Assembly: GCA_937880925.1 (NCBI GenBank)
Contig: CALGGB010000145.1
Coordinates: 1 to 40,144 of the forward strand
DNA from: an uncultured Rhodospirillaceae bacterium
GTDB lineage: Bacteria; Pseudomonadota; Alphaproteobacteria; SP197
Direction: 5' to 3'
DNA length: 40,144 bases
Position numbers and translations under genes: made by a program. Numbering within the stretch: position 1 is the first letter of the stretch; every line of letters begins with the position of its first letter. Below the pieces are notes generated by a model. That model was not told the DNA's origin. It saw only the letters and a program-made list of their open reading frames with translations, and did not search any database. Below are positions 7,753-16,057 of the stretch, piece after piece.

Positions 7753-8505
7753 ATGACATCAGAGCTGATCGACGCGCTGGGTGCCCGCAACGGCATCGTC
7801 TGCGTTGCGGGTGCCGGCGGCAAGAAAACCACCATGCTGCGCCTGGCGCGCGCCCATCCGGGCCGCGTGGCGCTGACCGCTACGTCGAAGATCCCCCGGG
7901 CCTTCGGCAAGGGCGATCCCGACCTGCTTTCCTTTCCCGAAACCGCCGTTGCGGCGGACGTTCTGGCCCACGCCGGCGGCGGGCGGATTCTGGCCTACGC
8001 CGGTGAACCCAGCCGCTCGGCCCGCCTGCGCGGTGCCGCGTCTGACCTGATCCGGGCGGTTCACGAGCAGGGCAATTTCGCTGCGACCTATGTGAAGGCC
8101 GATGGCGCGCGCATGCGTCTGGCCAAGGCCCATGAGGGCGAGGAACCGCGCCTGATCGCTGGGGCTGCCGCAGTGGTGTTGCTCGCCTCGATCCGGGTCG
8201 TGGGCAAACCACTCGATGAACACAGCGTCCACCACCACGAACGCTTTGCTGAGATCGCCGGCATCGCCGTCGGCGAGCCGGTAACGGAAGCCGCTCTGGC
8301 CCGCGTACTGGCCCACCAGCTTGCCGCCATCGCCGCCTGCGGGCACGACAACATTGTCGCCGTCATCAACATGGCCGATGACGAGGCCCTGCTCGCTTGC
8401 GCACGCGCCGTGGCGCTGGAAGTGCGGGAGCGTTTCGGGGCGCGCCAGCGCATCGCGCTGACCGCCATGCTGGCGGCTGATCCCTTGCGTGAACTCCTGA
8501 TTTAA
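7753..8505 (+). CDS. yqeC: YqeC-like molybdenum hydroxylase maturation protein
   Basis: A 250-residue P-loop-like protein similar to YqeC, a family annotated as accessory to selenium-dependent molybdenum hydroxylases. The N-terminal GAGGKKTTMLRLA (20-32) is a modified phosphate-binding loop. VKADGARMRLAKAHEGEEP (from 114) matches the family's EADG-type motif, followed by VVGKPL and HRPER-like HHHERF segments. The ATG at 7753 is chosen because GGAG lies 10 bases upstream; an upstream TTG at 7702 would add a basic peptide of low plausibility. It is the last gene of the hydroxylase operon and interlocks by 4 bases (TTAA) with the convergent hydrolase gene. Whether selenium is involved cannot be read from the sequence. 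Confidence 0.75.
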   Translation: MTSELIDALGARNGIVCVAGAGGKKTTMLRLARAHPGRVALTATSKIPRAFGKGDPDLLSFPETAVAADVLAHAGGGRILAYAGEPSRSARLRGAASDLIRAVHEQGNFAATYVKADGARMRLAKAHEGEEPRLIAGAAAVVLLASIRVVGKPLDEHSVHHHERFAEIAGIAVGEPVTEAALARVLAHQLAAIAACGHDNIVAVINMADDEALLACARAVALEVRERFGARQRIALTAMLAADPLRELLI

Positions 8506-10232
8506 AGCGGCGCCAGCGCATCGGCGATGCGCGGGAGCTTCAGGCCGTCGTAGCGCTCCTGCTGGTCGGCGGCATCATGGGCCAGGCGGAAGCAGGTGAT
8601 GCCGTTCCACAGCGGCTGGATGATGTTGCCGCCATAACCCCGCATCGAGGGAATTCGCACCAGACGTCCGCTGCGGGCGCGGTAGGGAAGCTGCCAGTAG
8701 GCGAGGCGATAGGTCACCTCGCCGTCGCTGGTCGTCGTGCCCGTGGGCAGGCCCTTGGCGAAGTCGCCATCGGTCGCGTCGGCCAGCAGGCGGGGACAGA
8801 GCAGACGCTCGCCCTTGTGGACCCCGCCACCCGCGATCAGCGCGCCAAGCTTGGCGATGTCGTCGAGCCCCAGGAACAGGCCGAAGGCGGTCAGCGGCAG
8901 GCCGCGCGATCCGTCGCCCTGCCGTGTGCGCGCGATGTCGGCCCCGCGGATGCCGATGGGCTCATAGACCTCGCGTGCGACCATGTCGAAGAGATCGGCA
9001 TTCGGCCCTGCGTGGCGCTTCCACAGGGCGTCCATGGCGACACCCGCCATGAACAGATCCTGGTCGCGGTAACGCGCCACCTCGCCCGGCCCCCATGGGT
9101 AGCTCGGGCAGGCAAAGGCGCAGGCGAGTTTGTCGCTGCTGCTTTCGGCGGCATACCAGGCCTGATAGGCGCGGTAGGAATCCGGGCCGTCGCCCTCCGC
9201 TTCGGCGTTTTCGGGTTCCGTGAGGTTGTCGGCATAGATATCGAAAGGTTCGGCCTGCTGTCCGGCCGTGCCGATGCCGCTTGCCATGTTGAGGCAGTCC
9301 TTGATCGTGACATCGGCCCATCCATCGTGATCGGCGCCAATCTCGAGCGCGTCGGCGATGCGCGTGGTGGCGACCTGCGGCCCCAGATGGACGCCAAGGC
9401 GCAGCAGGGCGGTGGTGCCGAATGCCGCCTTGGTCGCCGACCAGAGGCCAAAGCGCATGGCGCGCGGAAAGGGCGCTGTGCCGTGGGCCACCTGCATGGC
9501 CGTGGCATAGATCACGCCATCGACCACGAGGCCGGAGACGATCTCGCTCGCCGCGCCATAACCCTCGCCCAGGGCGGCGATCAGTGCGGGATCGACGCGG
9601 CCGGCCAGCTCGCCGATGGCGCGGATCGGCAGGGCATCGGCGCTGTCGGCCTCGTGGCGGGCGCGGGCTGCCGCCGCGCGAACGGCCTCGCCCGTTTCCA
9701 GGCGCGCGGGCACCCGGCCCCACAGGCCGAAGGCATCGGGCAGGTGGTCGGGCTGCGTCTGTGTGATCTTCTGGACGACCAGGTCGCTGGCCTCGCTCTC
9801 GTTCCACAGGAAGGTTGCGACCAGATGGTGCGATTCGTTTTCGTGGGCATTGGAGAGATGCAGCGGAAAGGATGCGCGGTTGGCGCCGCCGTCCGCTTCC
9901 TCGCGCCAGATGCGCCCGCTGCCGACCATGACGTCCCAGTAGCTTGCCGTATCGGGGCGGCGGTGGAGCCCGGCATGGATCGGCACCAGCGCCTGGCCGC
10001 TGGTGGTGAAGGAAAGCGCCATTGCGGGAAAGCGGTGCGGGTCGCCCGACAGGCGGAACGGCCCTTTGAGCGCTGGGTTGTCGCTGGTCAGCGCGGTACC
10101 GGCCAGATGCAGGGTGCCCTCGAACGGCGGCGCTGCTGGCGCGTTGCCTTCAGGCAGGTAGGCGCCATTGTCGGCGGGTGCGGTGAGGGTTTCTCCCGAA
10201 GTCAGGAAGCCGGTCGTGAATCGTTTCTGCAT
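8502..10232 (-). CDS. Serine hydrolase of the beta-lactamase/penicillin-binding fold
   Basis: A 576-residue protein whose C-terminal two thirds match class-C beta-lactamase-like serine hydrolases. The nucleophile motif SATK (SxxK) is at residues 265-268. A second element, RYRDQDLFMAG, occupies the place of the usual YxN motif, with Asp where Asn is expected. No signal peptide is apparent, so it is probably cytoplasmic. Residues 1-200 precede the fold and contain beta-rich sequence without a domain I recognise. Start ATG 10232 has GGAG 9 bases upstream. It diverges from the NmrA-like gene across 77 bases. Substrate is unknown; family members cleave esters, amides or peptides. Confidence 0.75.
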   Translation of the reverse strand: MQKRFTTGFLTSGETLTAPADNGAYLPEGNAPAAPPFEGTLHLAGTALTSDNPALKGPFRLSGDPHRFPAMALSFTTSGQALVPIHAGLHRRPDTASYWDVMVGSGRIWREEADGGANRASFPLHLSNAHENESHHLVATFLWNESEASDLVVQKITQTQPDHLPDAFGLWGRVPARLETGEAVRAAAARARHEADSADALPIRAIGELAGRVDPALIAALGEGYGAASEIVSGLVVDGVIYATAMQVAHGTAPFPRAMRFGLWSATKAAFGTTALLRLGVHLGPQVATTRIADALEIGADHDGWADVTIKDCLNMASGIGTAGQQAEPFDIYADNLTEPENAEAEGDGPDSYRAYQAWYAAESSSDKLACAFACPSYPWGPGEVARYRDQDLFMAGVAMDALWKRHAGPNADLFDMVAREVYEPIGIRGADIARTRQGDGSRGLPLTAFGLFLGLDDIAKLGALIAGGGVHKGERLLCPRLLADATDGDFAKGLPTGTTTSDGEVTYRLAYWQLPYRARSGRLVRIPSMRGYGGNIIQPLWNGITCFRLAHDAADQQERYDGLKLPRIADALAPL

Positions 10233-10309
10233 CGGGGCGCTCTCCTGTTGCCGCTGCCAGCAAGCCACGGCGATGATAGCCTCAATGGCACAACACGAAA
10301 GGATCGACG

Positions 10310-11170
10310 ATGAGCGAATTTCTGGTGGTGGGCGGTAATGGCCATGTCGGCAAGGAGGTGGTCGCTCAGCTTCTGGACGCCGGCCACAGCGTGCGCGCCC
10401 TGGTGCGCAGCGAGGCAAAGGTGCCGGCGTTGAAGCGTGATGGCGTCACCCTGTTTGTCGGCGATATCGCCGATGCCGATTCGCTTGCCCCAGCGATGCG
10501 CGGCATTGAGGGCGCCTATGTCGCCACCGGCGACGGCGAGGAATCGGTTGCGGCCTTCGAGACCTTCCTGAAGGCCGGTCTGGAGCACAAGCTGCAGCAC
10601 ATCGTGCGCCTCTCTGCCCGTTCGGCCGATGCCAACTCGCCTTCCGACCTGACACGCCGCCACGGCCTGCGCGAGAAGGCGCTTGAGGAGTCGGAGATCG
10701 GCTGGACCCATCTGCGCCCGACCTGGTTCATGCAGATGATGACCGAATATGCCCCGGGCGGCGTCATCGCGGTGCCCGGCGGCCAGGGCCGCATCCCCTG
10801 GATCGACACCCGCGACATCGCGGCCGTTGCGGTGACCTCGCTGATCGATGGCGGCGATCATCTGGGCCAGACCTATGAACTGACCGGCGGCCGTCCGCTG
10901 ACCTATGGCGATCTGGCCAAGGACATGTCGGCCGCGACGGGCAGGACCTTCGAGTACCGCGACATGAGCCCGGAGGACTTCGCCGCCAAGATGCGCGAGG
11001 AGGGCAACGAGGAATGGTACATTTCGCTGATCCTCCAGCTCTACGAAAGCATCCGCAGCAACACCAAGGCCGAGCTGGCGCTGGGTGTGCAGGAGGCGCT
11101 CAACCGCCAGCCGATCACCTTTGCCCAGTTCTGCCGTGACCATGCCGACGAACTGGTGAAGCAGCTTTAG
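10310..11170 (+). CDS. NmrA-like NAD(P)-binding protein
   Basis: A 286-residue atypical short-chain-dehydrogenase-fold protein. The N-terminal Rossmann motif is VVGGNGHVGKEV (GGxGxxG). Later segments HLRPTWFMQMM and WIDTRDIAAVAV match the NmrA/NAD(P)H-quinone-oxidoreductase group. Such proteins bind NAD(P)H and act as reductases or redox sensors. AAGGA lies 7 bases before the ATG. The gene is divergent from the serine hydrolase and interlocks at its stop (TTAG) with the minus-strand SDR gene. Substrate is not identifiable. Confidence 0.82.
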   Translation: MSEFLVVGGNGHVGKEVVAQLLDAGHSVRALVRSEAKVPALKRDGVTLFVGDIADADSLAPAMRGIEGAYVATGDGEESVAAFETFLKAGLEHKLQHIVRLSARSADANSPSDLTRRHGLREKALEESEIGWTHLRPTWFMQMMTEYAPGGVIAVPGGQGRIPWIDTRDIAAVAVTSLIDGGDHLGQTYELTGGRPLTYGDLAKDMSAATGRTFEYRDMSPEDFAAKMREEGNEEWYISLILQLYESIRSNTKAELALGVQEALNRQPITFAQFCRDHADELVKQL

Positions 11171-12666
11171 CGGATCGCGTGGACGCCAGGCAGGGCGTCC
11201 ACGCTGCACGCGGGGGCGTCCTGCGGGCTCCTTGTCAGGCTGCGCTCCAGTGCCTGCTCCAGGGTCGGCGCCAGGAATTCAAAGCCGGCTTGCTGCATGC
11301 GCATGGGCACGGCCCGGCGGCTGGCGAGCAGCAGCTCCTGGCCCATCTCGCCCAGCAGGCCGTGGATCAGCGGTGCGGGCAGGGTGAACAGGCAGGGCCG
11401 GTGCAGCGCGGCGGCGAGCGCGACCGAGAAGTCGGCGTTGCGCACCGGCTGGGGCGCGACGGCGTTGAAGGGGCCGCGCAGGTCCTCCCGCGCAATGGCA
11501 AAGGCGATCATGCGCACGGCGTCGTCGAGATGCAGCCAGGGCATCCACTGACGGCCGCAGCCCAGGCGGGCGCCCAGGCCGAATTCGAAGGCCGGCATCA
11601 TGGCGCCCAGCGGCCCGCCGTGGGCGGCCAGCACCAGCCCGAAGCGCAGCTCCACGACCCGCACGCCGAAGCGGCAGGCCTTGCGCGCCTCGGCTTCGCG
11701 CGCCGCGCACAGGTCGTGGGCGAAGCCGGCGGCGTGGGGGCTCTCCTCGCTCACCAGGTCGTCGTTGTCGGTGCCGTAGAAGCCTGTCGCTGAGGCCGAG
11801 ACCAGCACGCGCGGACGTGTCTCCAGGCGGCCCATCAGGTGGATCAGGTCGCGTGTCGTGTCGATCCGGCTGGTGCGCAGCAAGTCCTTGCGCCGCGCGC
11901 TCCAGCGTCCCCCGGCGACCGAGGCGCCAGCCAGGTTGACCACGGCGTCGAAGATGGTGTCGGCAGGAATGCTGCCCATGGCGGTCGCGACGGTCACGGG
12001 CATCGCCAGGTCGCGCGCCTTGCGCGGGTCGCGCGTCAGCACGGTGACATGGTGGCCTGCCCCGACCAGGGCGGCGACCAGGCGGCGGCCGATGAATCCT
12101 GTGCCGCCCGTCACCAGCACCCGCATGGGGGAGGGCAGGAACGGGGTGACGAGCGGCCCCGCGGGCAGCGCCGGGGAGGCAACGGCGCGGGCGCGGGCGG
12201 CATCGCGCAGGGCCCACAGGCCGACCCCCAGCGCGAACACGGTGAAGAGCACCGACCACAGGCCGCGCTCGACCAGAACGAGCCCGCCGGGCTCGCTCGC
12301 CCAGGCCACCAGATGGGGCGTCAAAAGGGCCAGGAACGCGCCATAGCTCACCGCGAGCAGGGTGTGGATGATGCGCTCGCTTTCGGGCAGCAGGCGGGTG
12401 CGGTCCTCGACGATGAAGTCGGCAAGGGTGATCGCGACCTCGGCGGCCAGCACCGCGACGAAGACCGCGACCCACCAGCCATGCGGCTCGGCCCAGGCCA
12501 GGACCAGGAAGATGACGGCATAAAGCGCGTTGCGCGCGGCATGGAGCCCAAGTTCGCGGCCCGTGCCGGTCTTCCAGGTCAGGCGTTCGGTGAACTCGTG
12601 GTGGAAGGCAAGGTCGAAGGCGCCGACCAGCCCCTGGATCGCGGCAAGTATCAGGACGGCGGTCAT
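11167..12666 (-). CDS. Membrane-anchored TIGR01777-family epimerase/SDR
   Basis: A 499-residue fusion. Residues 1-155 contain about four hydrophobic segments (near 1-20, 45-85, 100-122 and 135-152), a small membrane domain. Residues 181-490 are a TIGR01777-type extended SDR with the nucleotide loop GGTGFIG (187-193), NLAGASVAGGRW, SASATGFYG and LHLDDAVRMI. The start ATG 12666 has GGGAGG 7 bases upstream and overlaps the TGA that ends the interrupted DUF4166 frame (ATGA). It is the last gene of a regulator-DUF4166-SDR operon. Function is probably NAD(P)-dependent modification of a lipid-associated or nucleotide-linked substrate, which is inference only. Confidence 0.8.
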   Translation of the reverse strand: MTAVLILAAIQGLVGAFDLAFHHEFTERLTWKTGTGRELGLHAARNALYAVIFLVLAWAEPHGWWVAVFVAVLAAEVAITLADFIVEDRTRLLPESERIIHTLLAVSYGAFLALLTPHLVAWASEPGGLVLVERGLWSVLFTVFALGVGLWALRDAARARAVASPALPAGPLVTPFLPSPMRVLVTGGTGFIGRRLVAALVGAGHHVTVLTRDPRKARDLAMPVTVATAMGSIPADTIFDAVVNLAGASVAGGRWSARRKDLLRTSRIDTTRDLIHLMGRLETRPRVLVSASATGFYGTDNDDLVSEESPHAAGFAHDLCAAREAEARKACRFGVRVVELRFGLVLAAHGGPLGAMMPAFEFGLGARLGCGRQWMPWLHLDDAVRMIAFAIAREDLRGPFNAVAPQPVRNADFSVALAAALHRPCLFTLPAPLIHGLLGEMGQELLLASRRAVPMRMQQAGFEFLAPTLEQALERSLTRSPQDAPACSVDALPGVHAIR

Positions 12667-13331
12667 GGCCGGTCCTCCCTTTCGAAGAAGTCGCCCTCCT
12701 GGAAGACCAGTTCGCCGAACCAGGGATGGACGATGGAAAGCGTGAAACGGAAGCGGCCGCCGCCCAGCTCCCGGTGGCTGACCCGCGTCTACCCCGGCCA
12801 CAGGGCGCGGGGCAGGCGGATGTGCAGGCCGCCGCCGTGGAAGGCATAGGCGCGGCTGGTGAAGTGCAGGACATCGGGTTCGGCGGTAAGGTCGAGTTCC
12901 ATGACGATGCCGTGGCCCAGGCACTCGAGCAGGCCGCGTTCGGCATCGAAGCGCTTGACGCTCTTCACGGTGAAGGCGCGCCCGCCGGGCATCAGGTAGC
13001 GGCGCTGCCAGACGCCTGCCTCATCGCCGCTGCCGCCAACGTCGATCATGGTCACCATGTCGCGTCCCGCGCTGGTGCAAAGCGCACGTCCGAACAGGCG
13101 CGTCAGCAGCGCAAGCGCGCGCCCGGCCATGCTCAGGCGTACGGTGCCCATCAGGCCATAGAAGGCGCGGTGGACGTGGCGGCCGTCGAAGCGGCCGCGG
13201 ATCGCGGGATCCAGGAGGCGCCAGCCGGCTTCGCCCAGCAGGCTGCGGTAGGTCGGCAACGGGCGGCGTGCCCTGGCAGCCGGCGCAAAGCCGGTAGCCG
13301 TCGGAAATTTCAGAAATTCTTGAAAGGTCAT
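12663..13331 (-). pseudogene. DUF4166 gene interrupted by an in-frame amber codon
   Basis: The first 180 codons (13331 to 12792) encode a DUF4166-type protein ending in RALWPG. They are followed by TAG at 12789-12791. The same frame then continues for 41 sense codons, including SHRELGGG, SIVHPWFGEL and VFQEGDFFERE, which look like the normal C-terminus of the family. It stops at a TGA that overlaps the ATG of the next gene in an ATGA junction. The conserved continuation and the junction indicate a single recent nonsense change, a sequencing error, or readthrough. Start ATG 13331 lies 13 bases after the regulator stop, with AGGGGG upstream. Confidence 0.75.
13308..13325. promoter_or_regulatory. 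Operator-like palindrome, copy 2, at the start of the DUF4166 gene
   Basis: On the minus strand it reads TTTCAAGAATTTCTGAAA, identical at 16 of 18 positions to the palindrome upstream of the regulator gene. It overlaps codons 3-8 of the DUF4166 gene, so part of its sequence is also coding. It is a candidate second binding site for the GbsR/MarR-type regulator. Confidence 0.5.
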
Positions 13332-13344
13332 GGCAAAAAACCCC

Positions 13345-13866
13345 CTATTTCACGAACCGCGCGACCTTGCCTCCCATGGCCATCAGCTTGCGCAGGATCG
13401 GCCGCGGGATACGTTTGACCTGGTCGTACCAGCCCGACATCGAGACGATGAAATCGTGCATGGCGGCAATGCGCTGGGCGACACCGGGATCGATCGCCTT
13501 GTCGGCGGCGGCCTCGTCGCGGCAGCGCGCGAGTGTCGCCACCAGCGGGTCGATCTCGCGCTGCTTGCGGCCCTCGGCGATCAGGTTCATCAGGTTCCAC
13601 GCGTCCTGTTCGGCGACGAAGTGGTCGCGCCGGTCGCCCATGACATGGACCAGTTCGATCAGGCCCCAGCCCTGCAGTTCCTTCAGGCACATGCTGACGT
13701 TGGAGCGTGCGATCGAAAGCGTGTCGGTGATCTCGTCGGCATGGATCGGGCCGGGTGCGAGATAGAGCAGGGCATGGACCTGGGCGACCGAGCGGCTGAC
13801 TCCCCAGCGCGATCCCATCTCACCCCATTGCAGGATGAAGCGTTCCATGGCGGGGTTGAGTTTCAT
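13345..13866 (-). CDS. GbsR/MarR-type transcriptional regulator
   Basis: A 173-residue DNA-binding protein. Residues 20-85 form the winged helix of the GbsR-type MarR group: WGVSRSVAQVHALLYLAPGP, then IARSNVSMCLKELQGWGLIE and GDRRDHF. The C-terminal half is helical and probably dimerises or binds a ligand. ATG 13866 is used; a TTG six bases upstream is an alternative. A perfect 9-bp inverted repeat begins 9 bases upstream of the ATG, suggesting autoregulation. The gene leads an operon with the DUF4166 gene and the TIGR01777 SDR, 13 bases from the former. Confidence 0.85.
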   Translation of the reverse strand: MKLNPAMERFILQWGEMGSRWGVSRSVAQVHALLYLAPGPIHADEITDTLSIARSNVSMCLKELQGWGLIELVHVMGDRRDHFVAEQDAWNLMNLIAEGRKQREIDPLVATLARCRDEAAADKAIDPGVAQRIAAMHDFIVSMSGWYDQVKRIPRPILRKLMAMGGKVARFVK

Positions 13867-13875
13867 GATCAACGG

Positions 13876-13899
13876 TTCTTTCAGTAATTTCTGAAAGAA
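13876..13899. promoter_or_regulatory. Operator-like palindrome, copy 1, upstream of the regulator gene
   Basis: Arms TTCTTTCAG and CTGAAAGAA are perfect 9-bp inverted repeats around a 6-base TAATTT spacer. It lies just upstream of the regulator ATG, in AT-rich sequence unlike its surroundings. The core (13879-13896) reappears with two changes at 13308-13325. The symmetry and the position are as expected for a dimeric MarR-type repressor. Confidence 0.65.
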
Positions 13900-13939
13900 A
13901 TATCGCGCTGCTTGTCTTCGGAGTCAAGAGTGTGCGGAA

Positions 13940-14722
13940 TCAGCCCGCGTGATCGGTGCCCGGCGTCCAGCCGATGCGGTTTGCCCAGTCCGCCGGGGCG
14001 CAGACGTAACCGACCACGGCATTGCCCTTGCTGCCGCAATGTGCCGGCGTGCCCTGGGCCAGCCACAGGAGATCGCCCTGGGCTGCTTCCACCCCGCGGC
14101 CCTCGGCCTCAATCCAGAAGTCGCCGCGGATCGCGACCAGCGCCATGTCGCAGGGGGCGGTGCAGGAAAGCGCTCCATCACCGAACCGGGCGAGGCCCGC
14201 GGCCATGGAAATGCCGCTGCCGGGACCCAGAAGCTGGGCTAGTTCCAGCGTTCCGGAGTCAGCAGCAAAGCGATCGAAGCGGGCGCCTGCGTGGCGATGG
14301 ACGGCGATTCCGGAGAGGCTGCCTTCCGCGCCGCCCTGGTTGGCCAGGTCCTTGACGTCGCGTCCGGCTTCCCAGCCCACGATCTGCGCCCAGTTGACCG
14401 GCCAGGTCGTATAGAAGAAGCGCGAGGTGCCGGTGCTCCAGTAGGAGTTCCTTGCGCCCTCGGCGATCCACACGACATCGCCTGCCTTCAGGGCCTGCGG
14501 CCCGTGGGAATCCTCCCAGACCAGATCGTCGTCCAGCGCGATGACCACGGCATCGTAATCGACGCGATAGACAAGCGGTCCGCCCTGAGCAATGCACAGA
14601 CCCGCGGCCATGGTGGTGCTGTTGGCGGCGGTCACGACATCGGCGACATCAAGCCTGCCGGGAGGCCCGCCATAGGGTTCGAAGGGCGCATCGGCCATCG
14701 GCTGGTGCAGGAAGAGGGGCAT
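13940..14722 (-). CDS. Tandem-cupin protein (EutQ-like)
   Basis: A 260-residue protein made of two similar cupin halves, roughly residues 20-130 and 135-250. Parallel motifs mark the repeats: GDVVWIAEGARNSYWS in the first half and GDLLWLAQGTPAHCGS in the second, each after an aromatic/acidic beta segment. This resembles EutQ-type cupins, which often bind metal, but the canonical HxH metal site is not evident. The ATG at 14722 has GGAG 7 bases upstream. It diverges from the GcvT-like gene across 168 bases. Function is unknown. Confidence 0.7.
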   Translation of the reverse strand: MPLFLHQPMADAPFEPYGGPPGRLDVADVVTAANSTTMAAGLCIAQGGPLVYRVDYDAVVIALDDDLVWEDSHGPQALKAGDVVWIAEGARNSYWSTGTSRFFYTTWPVNWAQIVGWEAGRDVKDLANQGGAEGSLSGIAVHRHAGARFDRFAADSGTLELAQLLGPGSGISMAAGLARFGDGALSCTAPCDMALVAIRGDFWIEAEGRGVEAAQGDLLWLAQGTPAHCGSKGNAVVGYVCAPADWANRIGWTPGTDHAG

Positions 14723-14890
14723 ACACAGGCTCCGTGATCGGCAAGGGTGCAGCCTGTAGGGCGTGCGGGCCTGATACAAGCGTGCCGACAGCCATCGATT
14801 GAGATTTACGCAACTATTGCGCCGAATTCATCGCTGGCCGCATGGCCCCCTGCACCCTAGCCTTTGGGCCATCTTCGGGGAGAAAAACAC

Positions 14891-16057
14891 ATGCACCACG
14901 CCGTTCGCGATCTCGTCTGTTCGTTGCCCGAGCCCGGCTGGAATTATGGTTATGCCCGTTCGCCGTTCTACGACCGGGCCCTGGCATGCGGCGCGACCTT
15001 TGTCGTTTACAACCGGCGCATGATGCCGGTCTCGCTGAAGACCAGCGACCGCTTCGAGGGTTACTGGGCGCTGCGCCGGGGCGTCACGCGGCTCGATACC
15101 GGTGAACTGCCGACCGAGATCGCCGGCCCGGATGCCGAACGGCTGCTCAACCGCATCTTCACGCGGGATGTCTCGAAGATGAAGCCGGGCCGCTCGACTT
15201 ATGGCATCGCCTGCTGGGACGACGGCGGCCTGCTGGTCGACGGCGTCCTGATCCGCCTCGAGCAGGACCGCTTCTGGTACGTCCAGGCCGACGGCGATTT
15301 CGTCGGCTGGACACGCGCCCATGCCATGGGCATGGATGTCGAGATCAGCGATCCCCAGTCCTGGGTGCATCAGATCCAGGGGCCGAAGTCCTTCGACGTC
15401 CTGGCCGATGCCTGTGACGACGGCATGCCCGATCCCTTCCGTTATTTCGATGCCCGCGAGGTGACGATGGGCGGGCAGAAGGTGCTGATCACCCGCACCG
15501 GCTGGACCGCTGAGCTGGGTTTCGAGATCTACACCTATCCGGACATGGACCACGCCGCGCTGTGGGATCACGTCAGCGCCGCGGGCGCGCGCCACGGCAT
15601 GATCGACATCGGGCTCGACGCCATGGACATCCGCCGCATCGAGGGCGCGATCTTCAACAACGGCTCGGACATCGATGCAACGATGACGCCCCATGCGGCG
15701 GGCATGGGCGGCTTCGTCGCCATGGACAAGGGCGACTTCTTCGGCCGCAAGGCGCTGGAAGGGGCCGACCCGCGCACCCGCATGTACGGCATTGCCTGCA
15801 AGGACGCCGAGGCGTTGGTCGGCGGCCCTGTCGCGCGTGGCGGCAAGCAGATCGGCCACATCACGGCGTCGGGCTGGTCGCCTTACCTCGAGCAGGGCGT
15901 CGCCTTCGTACGCCTCGAAAGCGCAGACCTGGTGGAGCCGCGCGGGGTCGAGGTGATGGGCTTCGATCTCAAGATGCACCCGGCACAGATCGTCGACCTG
16001 CCCTTCTACGACCCCGAGAAGCGCATCCCGCGCGGCCTCGACAAGCCGCAGGTCTAG
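14891..16057 (+). CDS. GcvT/DmdA-like aminomethyltransferase-family protein
   Basis: A 388-residue folate-binding-fold protein of the glycine cleavage T-protein superfamily, in the clade that includes dimethylsulfoniopropionate demethylase DmdA. Visible landmarks are SPFYDRALACGATFVVYNRR near the N-terminus, VHQIQGPKSFDVL (OB/folate region), ITRTGWTAELGFEIY and the C-terminal IVDLPFYDPEKR. Family members transfer methyl or aminomethyl groups to tetrahydrofolate. There are no glycine cleavage partners (GcvH, GcvP) nearby. ATG 14891 has GGGGAG 8 bases upstream. A paralog lies at 23012-24154. The stop interlocks with the MFS gene (CTAG). Substrate is not determinable. Confidence 0.8.
   Translation: MHHAVRDLVCSLPEPGWNYGYARSPFYDRALACGATFVVYNRRMMPVSLKTSDRFEGYWALRRGVTRLDTGELPTEIAGPDAERLLNRIFTRDVSKMKPGRSTYGIACWDDGGLLVDGVLIRLEQDRFWYVQADGDFVGWTRAHAMGMDVEISDPQSWVHQIQGPKSFDVLADACDDGMPDPFRYFDAREVTMGGQKVLITRTGWTAELGFEIYTYPDMDHAALWDHVSAAGARHGMIDIGLDAMDIRRIEGAIFNNGSDIDATMTPHAAGMGGFVAMDKGDFFGRKALEGADPRTRMYGIACKDAEALVGGPVARGGKQIGHITASGWSPYLEQGVAFVRLESADLVEPRGVEVMGFDLKMHPAQIVDLPFYDPEKRIPRGLDKPQV

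Noticed and set aside
14809-14821. Small palindrome CGCAA-CTA-TTGCG upstream of the GcvT-like gene
   Set aside because: Five-base arms are too short to separate from chance without a known regulator.
14744-14858. Inverted pair AGGGTGCAG / CTGCACCCT about 100 bases apart in the bicupin/GcvT-like divergent region
   Set aside because: Nine bases at such distance can occur by chance, and no second copy or regulator is nearby.
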